DNA from: Xanthostigma xanthostigma
Lineage: Eukaryota > Arthropoda > Insecta > Raphidioptera > Raphidiidae
Length of the DNA stretch: 64,000 nucleotides
NCBI GenBank assembly: GCA_963575645.1
Contig: OY754465.1
Coordinates: 57,621,901-57,685,900 of the forward strand
Reading direction: 5' to 3'
Position 1 is the first letter of the stretch. Each line of letters starts with the position of its first letter. Position numbers and translations under genes: made by a program. This document shows positions 11,621-24,005 of this stretch, piece after piece. The notes below the pieces were generated by a model, which was given only the letters and a program-made list of their open reading frames with translations, had not been told where the DNA came from and made no database searches.

Positions 11621-13200
11621 ATAAGTACGTATAAAACGACTTATTTCTAATCGGAATAAGATTGTTCTTAAATTTTTAGTTCATTTTTATTGACAACTAA
11701 TAAAAGCGTGTTTTTCGTTTATTTTTGAATTTATTTAATACTAAATGTGAAGGTGTTAAAATTTCAAAATGCCGCAAGGACTTTTGTTGCAAATAAAATC
11801 TCGCGAAGTAAAAAATTCAAGGCTTGGCTAGACGCCACTAATCTTCAACCAGTAATTCGATTTTGTATTCGGACATTACAAAAGAAGTTTTACATTACAC
11901 ACATTTTAACGGTGACTCAAAAACGTTTGATAACTCCCCTACTATAACGTTGATGGGAACATTGTTGTGTGAAGTGAGTTCGTATTGTAAACATGGAGTT
12001 TTATACAAAAAACTGTTTATACAAACCATGTTATTATCATTACTATTTAGCCCGCCTATCTAAATTCAAAATGAAATCATTATATTAATAAGATTCTGCA
12101 TTATTTAAACTGGTTGTTCTTGAAAGTCCATCCCTATTTGAATATGCAATAATGTGAATGCAAGTCTGTGCACACTTTGCATTCTTTAGTAGTTGAAAAG
12201 TGGAAAAATGAAAACAAGTTTTATAAATATTAATTAAATTTTAATAATAATATAAGTTTGCTTAATAATTGTATCCTCAACAACAAAGCTTTATTAATTA
12301 AAATTATACTGTATGTCCAGGAATAGTTATATTTATGTTAATTAATTTTCCTAACATAACCAAACCTGATCTTGTACTCATATGCTTAGTTGTTTTAAAA
12401 ACGCGTGCTACTATAATTGGTAATTATAATTATTATCACTCTTGTTCGTCAAGTGGTCGAAATTCGACTGTAATTCATTAAATTTTTAAGTTTGAGCGTA
12501 ATATCATACGGATATTTACGATAGATGAGAAAATTGACACCTTCAATGCATTGGTAGCGTCACTATCAGCTATCTTCTTCTAACAAACGCGTGTTGCATG
12601 AAAAAAAATCCAGCCAATTGGGCGACGGGACCATTCCAATTTCAAAAATGTTGACATTTGATTATAATAAAGAAAATAAAATTTCTGATATCGCGTGAGG
12701 TGATGCGGGTAATGGCTAGTATTCAATATGATATTAACTATTCGTTGCCATGGTTACCTACATAGTATGTTCCACGTCATGTAAAAATTAATCAAAGCAT
12801 GCCTAACTAGTTTATTTCTGACAGATCCGTAAAACAAAAGAGCGGATGATTTTTTTTTATTTTCAAAATATTTCCGAAACTACAAAGTTTAGAAAAAAAA
12901 TGTTTTAACAAAACTTTCTTGAAAAAATAAATAGAATAATAAGCCGTTATGAAAAGTATACCATTATTATATAAAAAATACCGTTTTAGCATATATCTTT
13001 TCTGCGCATGCGTTAATCAAAGATTCCAAAATATATAAGTTTAGTAATATCTGAATGATTGTTCGGTACAATGCTTATAAGTTAACAGTGACATATTTCG
13101 GTACCAGTATCCAATATGAACGACATTGGTATTTTCAACATGTCACTGAGTGCGGCGTCCATTTACAATACGAACACATATAACAAACTTCTGAGTCGAT
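11620..13200. other. Gene-free AT-rich stretch
   Basis: I see no domain, tRNA or clear terminal repeat. The two overlapping 66-codon frames at 11747-12063 are in different phases, and neither resembles a known family. Confidence 0.3.
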
Positions 13201-13207
13201 TTTACCT

Positions 13208-13350
13208 GTGTTAATTCGTACACATCGTGATGAAACGTATATTGTGCACTTACCTTCATTAAAACTAAGAGAACGATTTATGTTTCATCACAATGTATGC
13301 GAATTAACACAATCAGATCGGTACCACAACTTTTTTTCTTCCCGTATTTA
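13208..13350. repeat. Small foldback element
   Basis: Arms 13208-13235 (GTGTTAATTCGTACACAT then CGTGATGAAAC) and 13281-13310 (GTTTCATCACAAT then GCGAATTAACAC) are inverted, with about 45 bases between. The flank GGTACCAC then TTCTTCCCGTATTT matches the flank of the copy at 1300-1400 in inverse orientation. Confidence 0.6.
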
Positions 13351-13420
13351 TATATAGACATGAATACCTAACCACATTTTATAATTTTTAATGTCGCTGT
13401 TAGATTGATACAAATAACTA

Positions 13421-13895
13421 GCGTGACCTGTGCGAATTATTCGCACTAAATAAGTATAATAATTATCACTTTACAAAATTATTTTTTAAATATGATTGCA
13501 GGTATTCAATTCGTTTCTAATTTGGCACACTGCTTATAACGTTCTTCTTTTTGTTGTAAAAGAAATATTTTACTAAAATTGTCATAAAGAGGCGCAAGTA
13601 GCAAAAGCGCTGTTCAGCGTTGTCCGTTAGATGGCAGTATGCAGTATTTATGATATGAAAGTCAGATGTATATGACAGATCGAAGGGTTAACGTTACGCC
13701 GTCAGATGGCAGACGTTGTTCAGAGTTTAATTAATTTACAAAAACAATAGCAATAATAAATTTTTTAGTTGTCGATATCAGTAGAGCAAGCAATTATCTG
13801 TAAAATGATATATAATTTATGTGGAGAAATTGTGTGGTTTTTTCTAAAAAGGGAGGCAAACATCTTAAACCTTAGCGTATTAATATATATGATGA
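13421..13895 (+). mobile_element. Family F retroposon-like element, copy 2
   Basis: It begins CTAGCGTGACCTGTGCGAAT and carries TAAATATGATTGCAGGTATT, GAGGCGCAAGTAGCAAAAGC, GTCAGATGGCAGACGTTGTTC and GGAGGCAAAC. It ends ATATATGATGATAAAC. The number of internal GTCAGATGGCA repeats differs from copies 1 and 3. No open frame is conserved. Confidence 0.65.
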
Positions 13896-14261
13896 TAAAC
13901 CCCAGGTCAATAAACTCCTAGTTTGCTTGTTGAAATTTGTGTTTACGACGTATTTTTTTTCGAATTCTCATTTGAAGTGAAACCTATAACTAAAATTATA
14001 AATCAATATTGTTGATGGTAATTTTATTTATAAAGTAATTTATTTAAACTTACATATATATGTAGGTGAGCCCTTGGAGTCACGAATATCCCTTTAACGA
14101 AACAATTAGTAATCAAAATGTAATGATTTCACTGGGGAATTTGGTGACTTTTACAGTTGCGTGCAAAAGAAAATTAATCACGCTAGAAACGTTTAGTATA
14201 TTACTTCTTCACTTGCTTTATATTTCTGTATAGATACAGTTTTTAAGGGGTTAAAACAAAC

Positions 14262-14978
14262 TTAAGGAGGCTGATGCGTTACAGTCCCAATCAAAAGTAA
14301 GTCGAATTCTAAATAGGAACTTTTCCATAATAAATTTTTACAAAAGGTTATAAGTCGATGATACCAATAATATTGTCGTAAAGGCATAAATAAATAATTT
14401 TTTTAATATTAATTAATTATTTCAAATTTTACTTAATGGACTAACTTTTGAATTTTTTGCATAAAGTTAGGTTGGAAAAAATAAATTTATGTAAATATCT
14501 GTATTTTACATATTTTTTGCAGTAAATAATCAAAAAAGAAATTAGAAGTAATAAAAATTAAAATTAAATCATTAAAAAGTTGAAAATTCAGTTAAAATTG
14601 TTAAAATTATCAAGAATAAAAGTCCATAATTGAAAAGTGCTAAGGTTTAATAATTTTTTTTATTGATTAAAAGTCTCCTAATTAAATTGGAAAAAATATT
14701 AAAATATGCGTAAGACATCAATGCTTTACATAGTTAGTTTTCGGAACTGCTGACATTGTTTGGTTATTTGCAAAAAATTAAAATGTACCGTTTGCATGCT
14801 AGTATGACATAATATTTTCCATAAGACTACATGTAAAAGTTTTTTTTAATTTTTAACTTTATAAATCTCCTAATGATTTTGGATTTTTTACAGAAAATTT
14901 TGTTATAAAAAAATCTATTAAAAAAACTTTATTTCAGATTTTTTTCATTATCTTTGTAAAACGGCTCAACCTCCTTAA
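14262..14978. mobile_element. TTAA-flanked (piggyBac-like) MITE, complete copy
   Basis: The element 14266-14974 is bounded by TTAA at 14262-14265 and 14975-14978. The terminal repeats are GGAGGCTGATGCG on the left and the inverse CGGCTCAACCTCC on the right. Most of it aligns with 1-650. It has no transposase frame and must depend on a transposase from elsewhere. TTAA duplications are characteristic of piggyBac, and this classification is inferred. Confidence 0.75.
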
Positions 14979-15113
14979 GTTCACGTAATAAAGCCACATT
15001 GCTTGTATTAGCAAATGCAGTATACTCGTATTGTCGGCAGGGTATTGCACTGCGACTCGGTCACTCGAGTTTTCTAACTTCGCTTAAGTGTCAAGAAGCT
15101 AAGCTTTTTAAAA

Positions 15114-15320
15114 AAATTTATTTAGCTTGACTCCGTACATTTCTATGTAACTGTCTTTCTGGCTTTGTGTGTTTCTTTGTTTCAAATCTTCGGACAGCTT
15201 TTTCAACAACTTCCCGTTATTCGATTGACTTGAAATTTTGCATAGGTGTGTAGTTCCGATGACAATACAATATTATAATAACTAACTGACTGTTTCGACT
15301 TTCGTTCGGCTGCAAATCGA
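15114..15320 (-). repeat. Diverged retroposon 3' tail, minus strand
   Basis: The reverse complement contains CGAAAGTCGAAACAGTCAG, TTATAATATTGTATTGTCATC and CAAGTCAATCGAATAACGGG, then AAACAAAGAAACACAC. This is the same order as at 9999-10195 and 59269-59580. Confidence 0.5.
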
Positions 15321-16620
15321 ATTTTTAATAAAGCATGCTTGTAATAATTTAGCTAGGCAACCCATGTGCGATTTGTCAAACATATAATCTTTGTCATCAT
15401 CAAATAACAGATGAGGGTATACATTTCTAAAACCGGATCTCGCACTATGTACATGTGTTCGTTTGTACAGTGTTGTAAGATAGAGAATTTCAAATTGCAT
15501 GCGTCTAGAACAATCAAGAGTCAAGACTCGGTATAGCGTGCGAATATAAAATGTGCGTTTGTTTCGTTCAGTTTATGTAAATCGTCATGATGTTGTCTCT
15601 GTCTACATATATACCGACTGTCACTTGTTCAGCGCTCGGTATTTGTTTTCAAATGTATTTTATTTGTTTCTTGATTTGAAATTAATACTGTAGTCGGGGG
15701 CCGTAAGTGGACAGGGACTACAGAGGAGCACGTGTCCAGAGCCCAGACGGAAAGGGGCCCCAGAAAGGTCGAAAATAGTAGATCACCTCCCCTCTTCTCA
15801 CTACTGTCCTAACAAAAAAAGAACACGAAAAATACACGTAAATTTTTTTAAATGATTTTTAAAAATTTTCGTAGAAATCAGTAGAAGCAGCTAAATTTTT
15901 TTTAGCTTCTTCCGAATTTTGTTTTTCTGGTTGTACTACTGTTAAAACTATTATTTTGGGGAAATAAGTACATTTGTTTAGTTCCCAAAATTTAATGTAG
16001 TGGGTCCTGTGATGAGGTCTTGTTCAGGACCCCAAAAAAGCTAGTTACGGTGACTGTAGTCATAGACTTGGTTTACACCTTGTTTCGTTCCGGATCGATG
16101 TGAAATATGTTCGTTCTAAACGAACCTTAATTTCGTCTATTCCTATTTCATTCCAATCTTCTATTCATAAGTGGAATAGAGCGACTTGAAAGTGGAATAA
16201 TAATAATAATAATAATAATGTTATTGATTCATACCGCTGTATAAACACAGATATGTACAGTCAAAACACAATAATATTAATCGAAGTATGTAATTATTTG
16301 TTAAAAAATTGAGAATATCAATAATAGTTGTTCCTTGTATCTAGAACGTAAATGCAATCTTTATGTACGAGCTGTGACTTTATGTTAAAACGAGTAACCA
16401 CCGAATTTTCAGTTACACGAATCATAATTTTACCGGCTTATAACTTACCTATATAATTTTCATCTTTTTCTTTCACAAAAAAATGTTTGTACATTCTTAA
16501 AATATCAATAAAATTAATGGTATAATTTTTTTTTTATCGAGGTAGGCAAAACGCCCAAAATTGATGTCTTCCTGAAAAGAATATACCCCCCTTAAAACAT
16601 CATAGCAGAAATCAACTGTG
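15320..16620. other. Gene-free stretch with repeat debris and (AAT)n
   Basis: CTTTGTCATCATCAAATAA through CCGGATCTCGCA (15395-15450) recurs at 43503-43555, showing a shared fragment. GGGGCCCCAGAAAGGTCGAAA (about 15753) resembles 45190-45215. A perfect AAT microsatellite runs from about 16197 to 16219. No coding signal. Confidence 0.4.
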
Positions 16621-16628
16621 TTTTTTTA

Positions 16629-17290
16629 CCCGACTACGGCGAAGCAAAAGGAGGGTTATGAGTTTGACCTATATATTATGTTTATTTGTTCTCTCATAAC
16701 TTCTTAACGACTGATCATAATTTGACAGATGAGGTATTGTTGGAAGAGTTTTGATCGTTCGCTGGTTATAGGCTGTGTAACGTCACATTAAATTAAATAT
16801 AGCGCCCTCTAGAGGACATAATCAAGAACTAAAATTTTTTAATAATGCTCTCTTGGGTATCAAATGAAAGGGCTTTAATTAGCACATTTCAAAAATATAT
16901 AATATATTGTCACCTGTTGCTCGCGACTTTGCTTACATGCACTCGATATATGGGAATAATCGCGAAATAAAACCCCAAAATAGTTTAAATAAAAAGTAAG
17001 TTCAAAAACTAAAACCCGACTACTGAAAAATCACTCTCTGAAAAGTATGAAACTAGAAAGTAGCCGTGGTCGTATTCCACCTACCCTAACAAAACAATCC
17101 ATTTTAACAGCAGTAAGCGATCGCATAAGCTTTAGGGCAAAGTGCATCACGCCATACATCTAGAGGGCGCCATATGACCATATTTGTGAGGTGGCACACG
17201 ACCACGGCTATTTTCTTGTTTCATACTTTTTAGAGCGTGATTTTTCCGTAGTTGGGATTTAGTTTTTGAGCTTACTTTTTATATTAACGT
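16629..17290. repeat. Element with long internal inverted arms
   Basis: It starts ACCCGACTACGGCGAAGC. Arm 16988-17086 and arm 17190-17283 are inverted. Each contains AAAAACTAAAnCCC(G)ACTAC, TCAAAAAGTATGAAAC-like sequence and GTGGTCG. Between them is a CTCTAGA(G)GGCGC motif that also occurs at 16802-16817. No reading frame of note. Confidence 0.6.
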
Positions 17291-17522
17291 TCAGTTTGTA
17301 TAGTCGTAAAAGATGTTAAATTTCCGCGAGTTAATTACTCAGATACATACGTATTAAAAACGAAGTGTGGAGTAGATTGGGAAGAACTGATAGCGAACGT
17401 ATCTACGTTCATACACAGGGTGATCTCAGATCAATTTATCACGCGATCCGTGATTTATTAGCAGTTCGCCTGTAATGCATTGATAGGATACGCAAAGGTG
17501 AACTTCTAGTAAGTGATATATA

Positions 17523-18666
17523 GGGTGACCGGTAATTGCTCGTATTCCTCTCGGGAGAAGAAACTATGACTAATTTGGAATGATTTAACCTTATCACTAA
17601 GAGGTCGGAAATACGTCATTTTTTATGATAATGACACTTCTTGTAAAGACTTTGTATTTTTTTTTTGACGTGATAACGTCTTATAAATTGATGAAACACC
17701 GGCTGCACGCACGAAAAAGAGTAACGTTCCGCAAGCGAGAGCGCGATATAAGCGATAGTCTCTCTCTTCTCGCGTGACGTCAGAGAGTAGTGTGCGTTCA
17801 ACATTTTTTTCGGCTGTTCCAGCGAAAGCTACATCTGACAGATGGCCAGATAAATTATACGGTTTGTTAACAAATATATGATAGGTATATATACATTCTT
17901 TTATAATTGCTTGAAAAAATGTATTTTGCTTTGGTTGATCAAATTATTAGTCGGTAAAAATATAGTTTGACAGCTACTAAAATTTAGGTTATGTATTATT
18001 AAATATGATATTCAAGCGGAATACGTTATCACATAAAACTATCGTCCGTAAACCGACTTTACAGACAATCAATTTTTTATTTATTGTAAGTTTTAACACA
18101 CAACATAAAATGTAACAGTAGTATATTTCGTGGTTTTTATAGCTTTTGGAAGGTTAGCCAATTAGTAAGCTATCAGATCATGGAAAAATGTAGGCCAAAA
18201 AGTGAGAATATTTTCTTTTAAATTCTTAACTCCCAAAATTCGGATTTTTGTAAAAAGAAAATCGAAGAAAATTTTTCTCGAAAAATACGCATTTCCGACC
18301 TCAAATGATAGAGGTTAAATCATTCCAAATTATAAATTTGGAATGATTTATCACTTGGGGTCGGAAATGCGTCGTTTTAGAGAAAATCTACTTTGGTTTT
18401 CTTTTATAATAATTCGAATATTGGGAGTTAAAAATTAAAAAAAAAAATATTCTCACTTTTTGGCCTGAATTTTTCCATGATATAGCTTACTAATTTACCA
18501 ACCTTCCTAAAGCTAAAAATGACAAAATATACTGTTAAATTTTATGTTGTGTGTTTAAAATAAAAATGACGCATTTCCGATCCCCAAGTGATAGACGTTA
18601 AATCATTCCAAATTAGTCATATAGTTTCTTCTCCCGAGAGGAATACGAGTAATTACCGGTCACCTG
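17523..18666. mobile_element. Palindromic MITE J, copy 1, split by family A
   Basis: The ends are inverted: GGTGACCGGTAATTGCTCG at 17524 and its complement at 18644-18664. The left half (17523 to about 18330, minus the insertion) and right half (about 18333-18666) are inverted copies. They meet at CAAATTATAAATTTG. Shared motifs are TTTTAACACACAACATAAAA, GATCATGGAAAAAT and AAAAGTGAGAATATT. A simpler, uninterrupted relative lies at 60688-61118. Confidence 0.75.
17667..18078 (+). mobile_element. Family A MITE, copy 2 (nested)
   Basis: It has the same termini as 4199-4890: GACGTGATAACGTCTTATAA on the left and GTAAACCGACTTTACAGACA on the right. It lies inside the J element. The paralogue at 60688-61118 lacks it, joining TGACACTTCT with TAATTATCGCAAGTTTTAAC. 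It is about 280 bases shorter than copy 1, so it is an internally deleted form. Confidence 0.75.
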
Positions 18667-19540
18667 TATATTATATAGATAGATAATAAAAAAAATTAAA
18701 AACTCAGCTTGCTGATTAAATAATTAAAAATAAACACGTGTATAACCTTAGCATACCATTAAATAATTACTGGTATTTTAGGTTATTTTTAATTAAACTG
18801 AGTTTTAAAAATTAATTATTATACTTCCATAATGAATCAGTCTGTATATTTCACAGGTGCTCACTCAAACAGTTTTGTTATATTCGAGATAGAAATAAGT
18901 CAAGTTAGTCACTACTTGAAGCATTAAAAATGTAATTTGAATATAATCTGAAAACAGATACGTGTCTGTTTGTGATATAATTTATGTCTGACTGAATGGA
19001 GTAGTTGATTGAACAGATAAACTAGAGCCATCAGAGATGAGGGAGAGAGAGAAGACTGAAAGAGAGAGAGAGAGAGTTGGATAAATACGATTTCAATATC
19101 GTCGTGAACTGAGAAGAGAAGAAGATGATAACGTTTCCTTCTTTCTTTGCACTGGTCGACTTGATTCTCGACATCAGAATTCCCTGACACAATCACTTAT
19201 GTTATCTGACCGCCACGTTAACTGTAACCTTACTAATGTATCTCAGAGTTGGGGAATAAATAACTTCACGACGAAAAAAATCACTGTGACAAGCCGTTCA
19301 AAATGATCACTGTGATATTCTGACAAGAGGTTACTACGTTCCAAAGTAACGTATGTTGTTCCATGTCACCGCAATCACGACGGTCGCTCCAACCGAGTAG
19401 ACGACCGACGCCGATGTAACGTCCGACCGAGTGTTTGCTCGATCGGGATCGACGTGACAAAGTCACGATGATTTTTCACTGTGATTTTTGTGTAACTGGA
19501 ATAACAGTCACTATGATATAACGACTCTTCCCATATCTAA
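18667..19540. other. Gene-free stretch with (GA)n and TCACTGTGAT motifs
   Basis: A purine-rich (GA)n run lies at about 19038-19077. Between 19280 and 19515 the motif TCACTGTGA or close variants recurs (about 19280, 19304, 19478), together with GTAACGT and CGACCG clusters. This may be the end region of an unidentified element. No supported gene. Confidence 0.35.
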
Positions 19541-19541
19541 T

Positions 19542-20245
19542 ACTAGCGGTCCCGCCCGGTTTCACCCGGGTGCAAAAGAACGAATTGGGAAGGAAGGGAC
19601 ATGAGTACGCACATTCATCTTAGTTTACCGAGATGAATGTTGTGTCCAAACTTCATAATGATCGGCGGTACCGTTCAAAAGTTTTTGTCGTTAAAAAGCA
19701 GTATTTATACTTTTTTTAAGTAATAAATTTTTTTTAATATAGGTAATAAATATTTAATTGAAAACACTGTAGGAAAATTATTTTTATATATAGGCGCCTA
19801 TAGTTGTAACAGTTTTCAAATGAAAAATTTTATAAAATTGAAATGTAAACCTAGAAAAAAGCAATGTAGAAAATTAAAAAAAAATAAAAATATATGCCGA
19901 TGGGGGCTTGAATCCTAGACCTTGGCATTAAGAGTCTTACACTCTACCGACTGAGCTATCCGTGTTTGTACTCTTGAACGCTAATATTGCAATATTTAGT
20001 TAAGGTATTACACCCGACAATATTTGTCGGACGGACTAATTATTTTGAGACACATCTTGCAACATTTTTCATTAAATTCCGCTCCAATTAGTCGTAGACT
20101 CGTAGCGTAATATTATATAGCCTATAGCCTTCCTCGATAAATGGGCTATCCAACAAAAAAAAAATTCAATTCGAACCAGTAGTTTCTGAGATTAGCGCGT
20201 TCAAACAAACAAGCAAACTCTTCAGCTTTATATATTAGTATAGAT
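19542..20245 (+). mobile_element. Composite tRNA-Lys retroposon, copy 1
   Basis: It starts ACTAGCGGTCCCGCCCGG and ends CTTTATATATTAGTATAGAT, both shared with 27529-28151 and 51402-52610. In the middle, on the opposite strand (19965-19894), is a tRNA-Lys-like head. It has GGATAGCTCAGTCGGTAGAG, the anticodon region GACTCTTAATG and the B-box-like GGATTCAAGCCCC. The first part (TTCATAATGATCGGCGG then TTCAAAAGTTTTTGTCG) and the last part (AGTAGTTTCTGAGATTAG then AAACAAACAAGC) are typical non-LTR 3'-tail modules. Confidence 0.7.
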
Positions 20246-20334
20246 ATCTCACCAGGTGCTGTACTAGCTCTATAGAGGCATTGGTGACAATATTCAACCT
20301 TGAAATATAGATATTGCAATAACCAGTCAGAAAA

Positions 20335-20566
20335 CAGTATCTTGTCACGTGGGTGACATAGACAAAACGCCCACAAACAAACATGGCATCGTAGTGTCTG
20401 TTCTGTTCAGAGACAATAAACGTTCACTTTTGCGCGCGCACCAAACCCATCTACAAAATACGCATCGTGTGAAACAAACACATAAAAACCATCACGAAAT
20501 TCAGCGCCACTGCACGGTTGAAACCTGGTAACCAGCCTCGTGTGCAGCAACCTTTAATCGCAAATA
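20335..20566 (+). mobile_element. Family B MITE, partial copy
   Basis: CTTGTCACGTGGGTGACATAG, CGCCCACAAACAAACATGGC and the end CAGCCTCGTGTGCAGCAACCT match the intact copy at 48025-48453. The left terminus is absent; the sequence begins shortly after the composite element ends at 20245. Confidence 0.65.
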
Positions 20567-20639
20567 GTGATTGGAAGCGCACGCGCAAAGTCTATTTTTA
20601 GATTGCGCGGGAGTCTTGAATGAGGTCTTCAAAAAGGAG

Positions 20640-21400
20640 AGACAAACCGGACATACCCATTAATAATAATAATAATATTTAATAATAATAAAAATAATAA
20701 TATTTATTTTACCACACTGACAAAAGAGTATATGGCATGTCCATAAAAAATTTAGAGTTACATATTAAAAAATTCATTAATGCTATAAAATTCTCTGCTT
20801 ACTAAATCATTCTTTAACTTACTTTTCATGGTTTGCAATGGCAACGATTTGATTTCAACTGATAGATGGTTTTAAAGTTTGATACAGTTATAGAGCACAC
20901 CTTTTTCAAAGGTAGTCAAGGAATGATCTGGCAAGCGAAATTCATTCTTTCCCCTGGTGTTATACTTATGTAATAATTGATGGTTACTGAAAAGGCAAAA
21001 ATGTTCTTTTACGAAAACAATACATTCATAGATGTATACAATGTTAACAATCTGTCAGAAAACAGTTTATTAACAAAGTATGTTGATGTGGAGTTAGTCA
21101 GACGTTAACATAAGTTATTGTGAAGTGTTACTCAGCCGTTCTCGGCCCTTTTCAGAGAGAACTTGCCTTAGCTGTAGACGACACATCCAGTTCTCCGCCC
21201 ATTTTCATTTTATCCACCAAAGCCATGAACAAATCGGCGGTTTATTTCCCCACAGTCATTCCAAGTATAATAGTATTTTTTATTGCTCTAGGAATATCTA
21301 TATATAAAAAATATACTTATATACAGGTTGTCAATATTACCTTGTACACTATCCTATCTCGGAAACTGTTTTAAGAAGAGTTTCCTGATGGTTTAAAACC
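20640..21400. other. (AAT)n and retroposon-like fragment
   Basis: AAT-rich simple repeats at about 20659-20704 are followed by TATTTTACCACACTGACAAAAG, the usual look of a truncated non-LTR 3' end. Two overlapping frames at 21120-21374 show no family resemblance. The longer one (84 codons) has one hydrophobic stretch and is probably chance. Confidence 0.35.
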
Positions 21401-21410
21401 GCTAAAAATT

Positions 21411-21630
21411 TTTTTCTTCATACATCGATCGAAAGTGTGTACTTTCGGCACCATTGGTATAGGCAGAAAGTTTTTGGTGGGATTACACGCTACAGTACGA
21501 GACGTTCGTGCGGTAGTAAAGCAAAAACAACCAATCAACTGTTGTTAAGAAGTCGTTTCCATAGCAACCCGATTACATTTTAGCTAATAGTCGCGAACAG
21601 CTGTCAATCTTGTTTTTAAATATAACCTCA
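21411..21630. repeat. Family C repeat, copy 1
   Basis: It contains TCTTCATACATCGATCGAAAG, GTACTTTCGGCA, CAGAAAGT, the GGGATTACACGC block and CGCGAACAGCTGTCAATC. It is the inverse of 53776-53998. A shorter part is at 47545-47640. No coding capacity; class unknown. Confidence 0.55.
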
Positions 21631-22375
21631 AAGGTTCTTGCTTGGAATTTATCTGCGTGTTTTTATGTAATTAATTAATTAATATTGACTATCTCGGTCG
21701 TTTTCTCTTGTTAATCAATAATTGCAACTGAATAAAAAAGTAGCTTACGCTTAAGTTGCCGAGATAGTAATAGAGTACGCGATAACATTGACTATATTAA
21801 AGTATATATAATCAAATATATATAATAATGTCAACAATTTTATGGGATTGCGGAAAATTATTTTCTTAATTGTAGCAGTTCAGGTATTAAAACTTTTTTC
21901 GATTTCATTTTTGTTTTCCTTAACTCTGTCCATAAAATGCTTGATTGACATGGCAATCACATATGGCAGTGATTTTTTCAAATAAAATATTTTTATTATT
22001 TTTCTTGTAGTATAGTATTTATACTTTATTTATAGGAGGCTTTTCATTTCCTCCGGTGAAATCTATCTATATTATAATTACGTACACCTGTAATTAATGT
22101 TACCTGTATGTACATATTGCGGTTAATATGGTGTTGTAGCGAGATATTCAGACTTGTTTACAACAAAATTTATTTGTTTTGTCAATTGTCGTCAGTTTAA
22201 TAACAACCTTAAGATTTTTAATCTGTAAGTGATTATGTCGACATAATATGACAATATTTTGTTTATATGTATCTAATTGTTTCATCTGCTATTTGTAACT
22301 GACTTCTATGTAAATTTTAGTTTTTGGAGTCATAAAGAATCTGAATTTGAATTTTGAACAACCCTCTCTTTTGTC

Positions 22376-22790
22376 TTATGCTGAGTTGCAGAAAGGATTG
22401 TCAAAAAATTTGATTGGATAAGGACCTTAGATAGTGACCATACATATTTGTAGAGTTTTAAATCGATCCTGCTCGAAAAATAATTGATCGATTGAAACGA
22501 TATTTGTGTATACATGTATTTAACATCGTTTTTTGTACAGTTTCCACTTCGAAACAACGTTTTTCTACGTATTATGATCTAAATTTAGCTTGAAAAGCGA
22601 TCTTTTTCTATGTAGAACAGTCATTTGTTTTTGCGTGAGTACAATCTAATTTTTTACATGACAGCAAGCCTGACAACGACGTTAGACTGCTCCTGCATCT
22701 ATAAAACTGTCATATATGATCACAGTCTAAGGTCATTGTCAGATCAATTTTTTGGACAATTGCTTTCTGGACCCATCATTAGGCTATGTT
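22376..22790. mobile_element. Family D TIR element, copy 1
   Basis: It begins TATGCTGAGTTGCAGAAAGG and ends GACAATTGCTTTCTGGACCC, imperfectly inverted. The second copy at 41573-41880 has clearer ends (GAGTTGCAGAAACCATTGTC and GACAATGCTTTCTGCAACTG). Internal motifs GCGTGAGTACAATC, AGACTGCTCCTGCAT and TATATGATCACAGTCTAA have inverse counterparts in copy 2. Confidence 0.55.
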
Positions 22791-22909
22791 ATTCGGGAAG
22801 AAGTAGGTTTTTAAACAGTGGCAATATTTTCCAAATCGATTCAGTAGTTTCAGAAATTAGTCAGGACAAACATACACACAAACTTTTCCACCTTATAATA
22901 TTACTGTAG

Positions 22910-24000
22910 AATGTAGATTAAGAAAGTTTTCTAATGCCAGCATATGATTTATGTAGTATTAGATTTTAGAGGGACATTTTCCTAATATAAAATCTATTAA
23001 CATTTTATTGCGGTGAGCCATGAGATTGTTGCATACACTTTTCCATTTCGTTTTCTTGTCCATTTTTCTTCCTTCACGTTTCTATAAATTTGAATACGTC
23101 TACATATATAATTTTCGTGATGTGAATTTATTTCATTTATGTTTGTATCCACCAAACACAAAAAAACGTATTCCAAGGATAAATGTATATCTATTTTTTA
23201 TGATCGTATTTTCTGAATAGAGGTGGGAGATTTATTTATTCACAGATGATTTTAAATATGAGTATAAATTTAATTTTGGAATCAATCAATGAGCTGCTTG
23301 ACACTGTCTTTTTTATTCATAATTTTAGCGCAGATGCGGCATCCATGATGAGCTAGTAGTCCAATCAATAAAGGAGTTGTAGAGTGCGTGAGCAGGGACC
23401 TAAACGATTCCTTCAAAAACTTGTTCAATGTGCTTAGAGAGGAAACATATAAAAAATCCTGACATTTAGGAGGTGAGCCGGCGGGAGGGAGACACAAAGA
23501 AAGTACCACTTTTGGGTTTTCAGCTTATATCTCGAATACGGTACGTCGTACGGAAAAATGTCTGATTCTAAATGAGAACTCATAAAATTTTATACAGTTT
23601 TTGTTCTATACACTTTTTTCAAATTCTCAACCGTTTTTGAGCTACACGCTCCAGAAAAATGAAAGTTTTTGAAAAAAATATTTTTACCTCACATTAATTC
23701 AGGGGAAGCGTTCTGCAGTGGGTTGCATCGTAGCTGGGACCCACTTGTTCCAAAACCTGTATTTGGGAAGAAAGACAAACAAATATCAAAATTGACAGAG
23801 CTCTATGGCTAAGGGGGTTAAATGCTTTCTTATAAATTAAGGCTAAAAGTGGGAGTTCGGGTATTTTTAGTGCGAAATCTTGATGCGCCCAAATTGTGTA
23901 ATGGTACATGTTTACAAGCTTCTCATCTGGGTCGAAATATTGCTAAAGCTATATCAATTGTACACACTGAGTCCACGCGGACGAAATCGCGGGTAAAAGC
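22910..24000. other. Gene-free stretch with retroposon tail
   Basis: ATCGATTCAGTAGTTTCAGAA at 22837 and AAACATACACACAAAC at 22868 form a retroposon 3' tail just before this stretch. CACGCGGACGAAATCGCGGGT then AAAAGCTAGTA (23974-24004) is another retroposon terminus. In between are short frames in conflicting phases without recognisable domains. Confidence 0.35.
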
Positions 24001-24005
24001 TAGTA

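Noticed and set aside
11747..12063. Two overlapping 66-codon plus-strand frames as a split gene
   Set aside because: They are in different phases, have no motif and no convincing splice sites between them.
22625..22909. 94-codon plus-strand frame
   Set aside because: It runs through family D and a retroposon tail, so it is a by-product of repeats.
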